Shown here in pieces: positions 54,977-64,000 of a stretch of DNA of 64,000 nt. The translations under genes were made by a program, and so were the position numbers. Location of the stretch: NCBI RefSeq assembly GCF_035222375.1, contig NC_085887.1:533501-597500 (forward strand), read 5' to 3'. Within the stretch, counting starts at the first letter, position 1. Every line of letters starts with the position of its first letter. The notes below the pieces were generated by a model, which was not told where the DNA came from, did no database searches, and saw only the letters and a program-made list of their open reading frames with translations. The DNA comes from Podospora pseudocomata. Lineage: Eukaryota; Ascomycota; Sordariomycetes; Sordariales; Podosporaceae.

Positions 54977-57900
54977 ATGGCTCAATCCCCCGAGTCACCC
55001 CAGTTGCGACTGCAGTCGTCTCTGGATTCGAATCCCGTAAAGCCGCGCGTGCTGCCAAATATCAACACGCTCGACGAGCACCTCCAGTCCCTACCGACCC
55101 AACCATCATCCCAACAGCTGCCCCAGCTGTCACAATCCTCACGACCCTCAGAGCCCTCACAGCCCTCACAGCCCTTACAACACCACCACCCGCGCTTTTG
55201 GACACCACCACCGCCGACACAATCACAGGCACAGGCACAGACACAGGCACAGGCACCACCGCCGTCCCAGACGTCACAGCCTGCCAGTCTGCCAGAGAGC
55301 ACCAGTGCCGCCACTAGCTCCAGCACCACCAACGGCGGAGGACGCGGCGGTGAGAAGGACGCAGCCGATGAGAGCTCGACCGTGAAACATAGTAACACCT
55401 ACCATCACGCGCCGGGAGCCAGCCCTGCCGCTGCCGTTGCCGTCGGTGCAGCAGAGAATTCGATGCACCAAGTTCGGGGCAGTCAGTACGAGGCGCGATA
55501 CAACGGCGACGCGCCAATGTTGACCGCGTCCATGATGTCCAACTCGCAGCCACTCCCCGGGCCTCCCCGCCAACCCGTCAACTATGCCGGCTCGATGCCC
55601 TACCATCCCGACAGCCTACCGCCGACATCGCACTACCCGTATCCGCCGCAGGCCGTTCCGCCTGCCGATCCTTACCGACCGACGCCAACGTCCCTTCCCA
55701 GCATGCGAACCCTCGATCACGGACACGGGCACGGGCACGGACACGGACACGGGCAGCCACAGCCGCCACCACAGCACCAGCACCAGCAGCACGGTATGGC
55801 GCTGGGTGGCCACATGGTAGCCCCAGTGGCCCCGGGCCCGTCAGGCTTGGGATATCACTATGTCCACCCACATGTTTATGGTCTTCCCGACCCCTCTGCC
55901 GCCGGCATGCGCTTCGCGATCGCGCCTGGCCTGGCGGCCGACCCGCGCATAGCCATGAGCGGAGGCAGACACAAAAAGGTACCGGAGAACCGGAACAGGC
56001 CCCTGATACCCCGGGATGAGTCGGCCTGCTGACTATGAGCTTTTCGTTATGGCTGACAGGAGATCAAGCGACGAACGAAAACCGGCTGTTTGACATGTCG
56101 CAAGCGCAGAATCAAGGTGCGTAGACTCCCTTTTAACAGTTGACATTTTTCCTTTTTACGCCCTTTGGATTGCGGTAGTTGGGGGGGGCGTCTTTGGGGG
56201 AGGGGAGGGGCGCTGGTGTTGTCGTGGTTGGCTGGCGTTGGACAGAGAACGTTGTTGGGTAGACATTTGGAGTTGCGTTTAGCGCAGAAACCTATGTCTG
56301 CGGCTTTGTGGTTGGCAACAAGCGCTGTCCGATTTCTCGGGTCAACTTGATGCTTTCGCTTGTGATCGCTTGGAGCAGCTCACCCGCCGCCTGACGTCGG
56401 GGCTATTCCAAAGCGAGCAAACCAGCGGCCAGCCATCCTTCCACACGTCACTTCCCGTTACCGAAGGCGCTTGGACAAGACCCCGAATTTTCGGCTCCAA
56501 CTGCTCTTCTCCCTGGCGGACCCCCCCTCAATCAATCACACACACATTCTGTATATATCCGCACTGTTTCCAACCCCCAAACCCAAACCTGCTCGGCTTC
56601 TAACGTGACATTTTTCTGATGTAGTGCGACGAAGGACATCCGACGTGCAACAATTGCAAAAAGTCGAAGCGCGAGTGCCTGGGCTACGATCCCATCTTCA
56701 AGCAGCAACCGGGCCCAAGCGCCATCCAGCCTGCCCCGAACAACCAGCAGCAACCCTCGACACCGTCCACGCTCGCGTCCCCCGCCCCGACTGTCCTGTC
56801 GTCCTCCACCACGCACGCCTACCCTCCTCCGACCGCGACGACAGCCACATACCCGCCCCCGCCCGCTCCAAGTGTTGCATTTGACTCCCCTGCATCCGCA
56901 ACCCCGCAGAGCATCAAGGCCGACCAGGCATACGACTACTCGGCGGCTATCGACCCCGCTCTCCAAGCTGCGGAAGCCTCGAGCACGCCTGCATCTCACT
57001 ATCAGCAGCATATCAAGACTGAGGGGGGCACATCCCACACCGTTGGTGACAAGAACAATTTGAGAGGTGGCACCCCATCCTCCCCTTCCACCCTGCCTGC
57101 GCTTGCGCAGACTCACTCGCGGGAGATCATGTCGGCTCATACAAGTTTCCCAGCAAAGAAGATGAAGGTCGATGAGCTGATAGCACTTGGGGGCGCCTTC
57201 CCCCCAGCCCCCAGCTCGCCCCCGTCCCCCGAAACTATCGACGAGATGACCAAGCTGTACTACGAGGTCTACGTTCCAGGTCTGACGCTCTTTTTCGAGA
57301 CGCAATGGTATGATATCGCAAAGGACCGGATCGCGACGGTTCTCTCTGCCGCAACGCTCCCCAACGGCCAACCGCTCGTTTCTCTTTTCGCTTCCTTTGT
57401 CGACTCCATCTCCAAAATCCACGGCACCGACCCGAGCAATATGGTAGCCTCGGGCCATCTTGAAACGTGTGTGATTTGGGCACTCGCTCGGCTGCCGCTG
57501 CTGCCCTCTTTGAATACTGCCCACCCACCTTCAGCATCAAACGCTCCTGGGCGGGACTCGAACGAGGCATGCGGTCGTCTACGTGTCTTCGAGACGCTCA
57601 TCTCCGGAGAAACGCTAGAGAGCAATCCTTTGACACCACCGGCAGCCAGCATGAGCCCATCACAAAGGAGCGAGCTGGAATTTTGGTTTCATCTGGCGCA
57701 GTACCTTTTGCACACGCATGCCCCATCTTCTGGATCTAGTACTCGTGAACATCTTCTTGGTCTCATGAGGTCTCTGCTGGATGGTCGAGAAAATCGTGAT
57801 GTGATTTACAGCATTGTGGTGCTCCGCGAGTTTACCCAGCGTTGGGACGCTGGCCCGAACGAGCAAAATGTGGGAGCACATTTGGAAGAGTCGGATCCGC

Positions 57901-58052
57901 GCAGCAAGCTCGCAGTTGCCACGCGGTTCATTCGAGACGAAGCTGCCTCAACGGGCGGGACGACAAATGTTGTGCGGCGTCTTTCCGATCTGGCCTATCG
58001 AGCATTTGTTCGACCTGGTGTCAACGTCAACAGAACCGGCAGGGGTGGTTAG
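54977..58052 (+). CDS. Zn2Cys6 fungal transcription factor
   Basis: Nuclear DNA-binding regulator of 828 residues. Exons are 54977-55978, 56060-56116 (19 codons) and 56625-58052. The zinc cluster sits in the middle of the N-terminal half and is assembled over splices: KRRTKTGCLTCRKRRIK from exon 2, then CDEGHPTCNNCKKSKREC from exon 3, giving CX2CX6CX5CX2CX6C. This cluster plus LGYDPIFK is widespread in filamentous ascomycetes (Moc3-like group in annotations). The first 330 residues are Gln/Pro/Ser-rich with a (His-Gly)7 run at residues 248-261. The C-terminal region from about residue 530 (KVDELIALGGAFPP, EMTKLYYEVYVPGLTLFFETQWYD) fits the fungal regulatory domain. If intron 1 were retained, a 351-residue protein without the zinc cluster would result. 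Target genes unknown. Confidence 0.9.
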
Positions 58053-58905
58053 CATTCATGGGTGGAAGGTATCAGCCGCCTCTTTTTCTACCAGCCTCGC
58101 ACGCTTATAATTTGCCGTCTGTATCAAGGGTCCAGCTGGTGCCGGTCCGTCTATCACGCGCTTCGGTATTTTTTCTGATCGCAAATCACCATTCTCACGG
58201 CAGTTTGATGACGGCCTGGGTCTTTCCTTGTACAATACGTTTTGTGGGATTTCTTAGGGAAGCGGAAGAGGGGATATCTCGTCGGGTTGCTGTCTGCTGT
58301 CGACGAAATCGTTCTCTGAACAGAAATGAAGAAGAAAAAAAAGGGGGGGTGTCGGAGGCTAGCATAGTCCTGCATTTGGGCGTGGGGTGCACAAGGAGTT
58401 TCATGGGGCTGCAAAAACTTGATATAAAAGAAAGCTGCATCTGGTGGCAGGCGATGGAATCTGCATTTTCTTTCTTTCTCTGCTTGCATACAACCTGGCG
58501 TTCTTCTCAGTGGGAGCCAAGGTGAAGCGGTCTCTTACATTTTAGATTTTCAAACATTGTAGAATCTTTCAACTACATACTGACCAAATACATTGAGCTT
58601 CGCGGCGGAAGGGTGCAGGAACTTTGATCCCGTCCCCGTGTCTTCGTTTGTTCAGATGTGGTGGACTTTTTGCCTCAGCCTGATGAGGCCTTTTTATATC
58701 ATGTGTGTGAACTTGACAGTTTGGTCTATAGAGGACGAGACGGCAACCACGCCAGCTTGAGGTTTTCTTCCGTAATTTCGTGAGAGAAATCTACTCCAGC
58801 ACAAAAGATGGCAACATGCTTCCACAACTACTACCGACTCAACGATGCGCTCCGGTTGGCCATGACAATATGCAAGAAGACACTCATTCTCAACTATCCT
58901 CATTT
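58053..58905. other. Convergent 3' intergenic region
   Basis: 853 bp between convergent stops of the Zn2Cys6 factor and the 2-hydroxyacid dehydrogenase. A purine run around 58327-58347 is the only compositional feature. No gene seen. Confidence 0.5.
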
Positions 58906-60000
58906 CTACCGTTCCATGCTCTTCTGTTCCGGCACGATACTCCGCAAACGACCAGATTCAACAGCCATGCGCACATTGCTAATCGCCCATTCTTCCATCT
59001 TAGTCTCCGTCTCGACGGTAAAGGTTCCCATGTGTGGGACCAGAAGGACGCGGGGGTTGGCCAGCAACCCAGGGTGGACATCCGGCTCGTTCTCATACAC
59101 GTCCAAGCCGGCAGAGCTTACATGTCCAGAATCAAGAGCTTCCACCAGCGCTGCTTCGTCGATGACAGCCCCTCTGGCCGTGTTGACTATGACGACGCCT
59201 GCCTTCATCTTGGCAAACTCGTTTCGCGAGATGATGTGACGGGTTTTTGGGTTCAGGGGCAAGTTCAAACTGATGACGTCGCTGCCAGCCAGCAAAGTGT
59301 CGAAATCAACATATTCAGCCCCAATCTCCTTCTCGATATGAGCATCCAGCCTCGTTCTGTTGTGGTATCGGATCTGCATACCAAACACCAGCGCCTTCTT
59401 GGCCATGTTGCGGCCTATACCGCCCATACCCAAGATGCCGAGGACTTTGCCCTGGGGATCGTGTCCCAGCGGTGGGAGGGTCTTCCCGCGCCACTCCCCT
59501 GCTCGAAGAGAGGCCATGCCGACGGCCACGTTTCTCAGAGCTCCGAGAAGGAGGAAAATCCCCATGTCGGCCGTGGCGTCGTCCACGGCCGTCGGGGTGT
59601 TGGACACACGGATGCCGCGAGCGGTACAGGCGTGGACGTCAACCTGATCATATCCGGCTCCGTTGTGGCACAGGAAACGGAGGGAATCCGGGAGTGCCTG
59701 GAGCAGTTCGCCATCTATTTTGCCTGTCACTTCGAAGCTGTCGAAGGTGCGGTAGGCGGCAACGCAGCCGTCAAAGGCTCCAGAGGATGCTTCCTGGATG
59801 AAGTCGGCTCGGTTGTTCGACTTTGGCGTCAAGATTTGAGCTATCTCGCCTACGGCTTCCCACGATGACTGGGCACTGTGCGGTCGTCCGTGAGCATACA
59901 TCTGGGGCTGCCAAAGGAATGCGACAGAGAACGAAACTTACTGCTCAATTACGCCTAGCAAGAGCACCTTTGGTCGGCCTGCACTTTTAGAAGAGGCCAT
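58906..60000 (-). CDS. GOR1: D-2-hydroxyacid dehydrogenase, glyoxylate reductase type
   Basis: NAD(P)H-dependent enzyme of 342 residues, expected to reduce glyoxylate or hydroxypyruvate. Exons in transcription order are 60000-59942 and 59875-58906. The donor follows GVIE-CA; among candidate acceptors only the one at 59876 keeps the frame and gives GVIEHAQSSWEAVGEI, as in yeast Gor1. The frame that opens at the Met before YAHGRPHS lies in the intron and is rejected as a start. The Rossmann motif is VLGILGMGGIGRNMAKKA (GxGxxG). The catalytic triad is visible: Arg in VNTARGAVID, Glu in DVYENEP and His in LVPHMGT. FLCHNGAGYDQVDV is the substrate-loop signature. No peroxisomal signal at the C-terminus (SMER), so cytosolic location is likely. 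Confidence 0.93.
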
Positions 60001-61121
60001 TGGGACGTCGTCGTCGGCGGAAGTACTAGCTAGAGTTGGTCTGGCGAACGTCTCTATTCTGATTCAGATTGAGAGGCTGGCTGTCGAGCTTGCTTGCAAA
60101 ATAGTATCAGACAATATCGCGTTCACCACTCGATCGTGGCGCGGGGTTGTTCAGAGAATACCGCGGGGTGATTTGTCCGCAGGAAAAGTGAGAGTGTGAC
60201 TAACAGCCAGTATCAGAACGAAAGCAAGCAATTGTCTCGCAATTTGAATGGTGTTTTCCAGATACAGATAGGCCTGGGATACGAAGGATGGGATGGTGTC
60301 AAAACCCCGGGTATGGTTCACAGAGAATATCTCGGCTGATCCCAATGTTGGCGTCAACGGCTTGGAGCATCATGAAGTTCATCCATCTCTTGCAAGGTTT
60401 CCGCCAGCCACCTCGACTGCTGCCATTGGTTGTAAAGGTGACGGGGGCCAATTCTTGTCCCGTGATTGATGAGAGATAAGAGCCTCAGCTATTGGCGACA
60501 TTATCAGTAGAACATGGCGTGCCAGTAATCATACCTGCCACTACACCGAACAACAGCGGAACTGTCGACTCGGTTATTCCCGATGCTACTACATTTGGCA
60601 GCCGTGACGAGTACTGATGACATGTTGAGTAACACACACCCACGCAGCCACTCAAGTTGCGCCAGAAATCACACCGTGTACAAAATATACACACAAAAAG
60701 GACTGGGTATTTTATTGTGTTGTCCCTCTATTCGCAAGACCTCGGTTGACGGGGTCGTGTCCTCTAACCGTCCCTTCTCTCTTCTACTTTCTCGCCATAA
60801 GATGTAGGCGCTCCAGCGCCCCAATGTTTAACGCCTGCCAGTGTGGGTGTGGGTGGATATCATGAGCCAAAGCCAACGCCGTACTTTTTGTTGAAAATGC
60901 GTACCATGCCCCCAGCCATTTTTAAGTTACCCTGCCCAAACCCTAGATGAATCATGCAAGTCATGCCTGTTGAAAACAATGCCCCAAAACCCCATTACAT
61001 GCCGTCAAGACCTGTCCAAGATCGGTGTTGTTGAACGAGATCCCTGGTAGAAAGCCCAGTGTGCCCTGGTAACCACTGCAGGTTTGCGGAACACAAGATA
61101 TATTAGAAAAGGAAACGGAAA
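60001..61121. other. Intergenic region, dehydrogenase promoter
   Basis: 1.12 kb between two minus-strand genes, holding the 2-hydroxyacid dehydrogenase promoter and the S-adenosylhomocysteine hydrolase 3' flank. No coding region or RNA gene recognised. Confidence 0.5.
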
Positions 61122-62574
61122 TTAGTAGCGGTAGTGGTCGCTCTTGTAAGGACCCTCAACGTCGAGGCCGAGGTACTCAGCCTGGACGTTGGTGAGAGTC
61201 TCAAGTTCGACGTTGACGTGGTCCAAGTGAAGACGGGCAACCTCCTCGTCGAGAATCTTGGGGAGGACGTAGACCTTCTTCTCGAGCTTGCCACTCTTGG
61301 CGAACTCGACATACTTCTTGGCGAAAGCCTCATCGTTGTTCTTGAAAAGCATGATCTGAGCGAGCACCTGGTTGGTGAAGCTGCACGACATGACGAAAGA
61401 GCTGTGGCCAGTGGCGCAGCCCAAGTTGACGAGACGGCCCTCAGCCAAAAGGATGACGTGGCGGCCGTTCTTCATGAGGAAACGGTCAACCTGGGGCTTG
61501 ATGTTCTGGACAGATTGGGCGTTGGCCTTGAGCCAGGCAACGTCAATCTCAACGTCAAAGTGACCGATGTCTAGAAGTTTGTAAGCGGCGGAAGATCAAG
61601 GACTCAAGGGCATAAGGATCTAAACATACTGCAGACGATGGCGTCGTTGGGCATGGCCTCGAAGTGCTTGCCAACCAGAATGTCACGGCAGCCAGTGGTG
61701 GTAACGAAGATCTGGCCGACCTTGGCGGCCTTCTCCATGGTGGTCACCTGGAAACCAGCCATGGCAGCCTGGAGGGCGTTGATGGGATCAACCTCGGTGA
61801 CGAGCACACGGGCACCCATACCCTGGAGAGCGAGAGCACAGCCCTTGCCAACATCACCGAAACCAGCAACAACACCAATCTTGCCAGCAATCATCACGTC
61901 GGTGGCGCGCTTGATGCCGTCAATGAGGGACTCGCGGCAGCCGTACAAGTTGTCGAACTTGGACTTGGTGACAGAGTCGTTGACGTTGATGGCAGGAACA
62001 AGGAGCTTGCCCTCCTTGAGCATGCGGTAGAGGTGGTGTACACCAGTGGTGGTCTCCTCAGAGACACCGTAGCAGTCGGCGAGCATCTCGGGGTACTTGG
62101 TGTGGACCAGGTGAGTGAGATCACCACCGTCGTCAAGGATAAGGTTCAGCTTCTTGTTGTCCTTGAAGGCAACGAGCTGCTGCTCCAAGCACCAGTTGTA
62201 TTCCTCCTCGGTCTCGCCCTTCCAGGCGAAGACCGGCACACCGGTGGCAGCAATGGCGGCAGCGGCGTGGTCTTGGGTGCTGAAGATGTTGCAGGAAGTC
62301 CATGTAACCTCAGCACCGAGGGCGGTCAGGGTCTCGATGAGGACAGCAGTCTGGATGGTCATGTGGAGGCAGCCAGCAATGCGGGCACCTTTGAGAGGCT
62401 GGTCGGCAGCATACTACAAGGAGAATTAGAGACACTGTGATAATCTTTGAAGACAATGCGAGGTCTAACCTTCTCTCTGGTCTTCATGAGACCGGGCATC
62501 TCGTTCTCAGCGAGCTCGATCTCGCGGCGCCCGAAGGCAGCAAGGGAGATATCGGCGACCTTGAAGTTGGACAT
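61122..62574 (-). CDS. SAH1: S-adenosyl-L-homocysteine hydrolase
   Basis: Cytosolic NAD-dependent enzyme of 445 residues that cleaves S-adenosylhomocysteine to adenosine and homocysteine, relieving inhibition of methyltransferases. Exons in transcription order are 62574-62470, 62413-61630 and 61570-61122. Start [29 protein letters not shown] is conserved. Visible motifs are [29 protein letters not shown], the NAD fold [17 protein letters not shown], and [14 protein letters not shown]. The second splice gives [15 protein letters not shown]. It ends with [11 protein letters not shown], the family C-terminus whose Lys/Tyr reach into the neighbouring subunit's NAD site. Length is close to other fungal enzymes. 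Codon use is strongly biased to C-ending codons, as for a highly expressed gene. The first intron donor is GTTAGA. Confidence 0.98.
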
Positions 62575-63886
62575 TTTGATGTGATGTGGGGGAAGCTGTA
62601 GCGACGACTGTTGGTTAAAATGAAGCCAAAGGATAAGGTAGCTTGGTGGTAGAACTAACCTGCCGATGGGAGGGAATGGAAAAGGTGAGGGGCGGGGGAG
62701 AATAGTCAGGGAAAAAAAGATGGGAGAAGGGTCGGGGATTTTGCTTACTTTTAAAAGAGGGGCGGAGTCGGCGGAGTGAGGGGTCGCAATCTAGGCGCTG
62801 GGCAGGGCACTGGGGATCAACTTAATTGCCGTCACAATTGGCAGAAAGCACCGAACACCGAATGCAGGAGCACAACTAGAGGCTGCAGCTGGTGCAATTG
62901 ATAGCCAATTATGGCAGTTACAGATTTCTTGGCTCTATAGCAGATTCAATTGTGTTCTCGTCAGGACAACGAGCACAATGCTAGCGGACCGGAATAAGGA
63001 GACTTCCAGGACCACCAGGAAAAGAAAATCAAACCCGAGCCAAAGTGGGACAGCCATGGAAAATGTGGGGGTATGAAAAAGAGCAGCAACCTTGAAGGCC
63101 CTGTCGGTGAGTGGTTCTGGGGCAAGCTATGCCGCTTTGGACTGCACAACCCCACCAGTCTGCCCCTCTTTCCTCCATCGCCGCACCCAATGGTGAGAGG
63201 GGAGCGAAACGTGGGTGGGGCTTCCAGCACGAAGTGGCCTTCGCGAGAGCCCCTCCTACGGCTCCTTACAGTTCGGCGGTCAGGAACAAGGCAAAAGCAG
63301 AAGGTTACTAGGCACATACCGACAGACCTCATGATCTTTGACGTTTTTTCGGCCTATACAGCTAGCCATAAAACCGCAAAATCCATAGCTCTTAAGAAAT
63401 TCGCACAGTCTGTCACAAAGCATTCGCTTTGGATCGTCAGCCCCCATGCATCCGGACCAATTTGATATGTGGACTCCGACTCCGAGGATAGACTCCGGGC
63501 TGAGACCGTGGTCCGAGGAAGCATAGAGAGGCTCGTACATCTTACATCAACTCTTACGTCAATCAAGATAGGTTCCTGGCAATGGGGTGCCCATGTGCAG
63601 CCAGACCCGTCAAAAGCCGAACATCTTGTGGGTATTGTGGTACTGTTGGTGTTTATTTATCCACGCCTAACGCAGGCCCTCCTATCTAGTTGCCTTTCGC
63701 CCTGGTGTCTCTAGTTCACTCTCGGCCCAGAAAATTTCCATTAAGCAAATGGACAGCATGGCTGGCCCGGAAACTAAGCAATCAGAAAAGATGCCCATAA
63801 CCCGGAACGCCAGACCTAATGCAGTCGAGAATACCCGCCAACGCTCGTCAAACCCCCTTTCACGCACACCATGCACATGTCTGCCC
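62575..63886. other. SAH1 promoter and downstream flank of the next gene
   Basis: 1.31 kb. The SAH1-proximal part (62670-62760) is G/A-rich on the plus strand, hence a C/T-rich promoter in transcription direction, which suits a strongly expressed fungal gene. Plus-strand frames here show no domain. Confidence 0.5.
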
Positions 63887-64000
63887 TCACTCAGGCAGCA
63901 AATTTCCCCGGACAGCAAACATCTTGGAGGTAATTGCAGCTGTAAACCCATCCACCTGCTTGCTGTACTGCTCAACCTGTCGCGCATTCAGCATGCCCTC
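63887..64000 (-). CDS. 3' end of an unidentified gene (cut by window edge)
   Basis: Reading leftwards from the window edge, 37 codons lead to a TGA at 63887-63889. The sequence includes [19 protein letters not shown] and ends [10 protein letters not shown]. It has a helical, polar character unlike random frames. A competing open frame on the same strand is Trp/Cys/Arg-rich and is judged spurious. Product unknown; an upstream exon boundary could lie just outside. Confidence 0.5.
   Translation of the reverse strand, partial: EGMLNARQVEQYSKQVDGFTAAITSKMFAVRGNLLPE

Noticed and set aside
58780-59868. 362-codon plus-strand frame
   Set aside because: Antisense to the 2-hydroxyacid dehydrogenase, whose catalytic residues are all present on the minus strand.
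61664-62440. 258-codon plus-strand frame
   Set aside because: Antisense to SAH1; the strong codon bias of SAH1 creates open antisense frames.
1-64000. Secondary-metabolite cluster, CRISPR array or prophage
   Set aside because: No synthase, array or phage gene is present. The two MFS transporters and the oxidoreductase are scattered among housekeeping genes of a eukaryote.

Overview
The window is nuclear DNA from a filamentous ascomycete, most likely a Sordariomycete close to the Sordariales. The evidence is gene-dense DNA on both strands, short GT-AG introns (mostly 49-82 nt), a mitochondrial alternative oxidase, a CRZ1-type zinc-finger factor, a SUMO-like-domain Rad60/Esc2 protein and leader lengths typical of that group. 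The placement is inference from protein style; no search was run. I could reconstruct 22 protein-coding genes (21 complete, one cut by the right edge). All 21 complete gene models give an uninterrupted frame, and for each spliced one the exon lengths sum to a multiple of three. One intron-containing tRNA gene is also present.

Left part (1-15 kb): a HOL1-like MFS transporter, a peroxisomal-type short-chain dehydrogenase ending in a PTS1-like AKI, a Rad60/Esc2-type SUMO-like protein, the 40S assembly factor PNO1 diverging from the mitochondrial inner-membrane protein MDM31, the translation factor eIF3j, and alternative oxidase. The alternative oxidase promoter holds two CGG-N7-CGG elements matching the known induction motif of this gene in Neurospora. 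Middle (15-34 kb): a 2.6 kb gene-free stretch, the calcineurin-responsive factor CRZ1 with an ATG-free leader of about 590 bp, an enoyl-reductase-like oxidoreductase, a DUF7053-type protein, another 3.1 kb gene-free stretch, and a giant 2,358-residue low-complexity protein built from repeated acidic-Trp-polyLys-(Pro-Glu)n modules. A tRNA-Gly(TCC) follows.

Right part (34-64 kb): a DHA1 drug:H+ antiporter-like MFS, the ER SNARE Ufe1/syntaxin-18, aspartate aminotransferase, the ribosome-biogenesis protein Rrp1/Nop52, sphingosine kinase, the NatA auxiliary subunit Naa15, a Cid2/Mix23-family protein, a 5.4 kb gene-free stretch, a Zn2Cys6 transcription factor whose zinc cluster is split by a 508-nt intron, a glyoxylate/hydroxypyruvate reductase-like dehydrogenase, S-adenosylhomocysteine hydrolase, and the 3' end of an unidentified gene.

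The genes are mostly housekeeping and regulatory, with no biosynthetic cluster, transposon or CRISPR array. The most unusual object is the giant repeat protein at 26.4-33.6 kb. It resembles in style the disordered proteins that gather at fungal septal pores, but that role is only a hypothesis.
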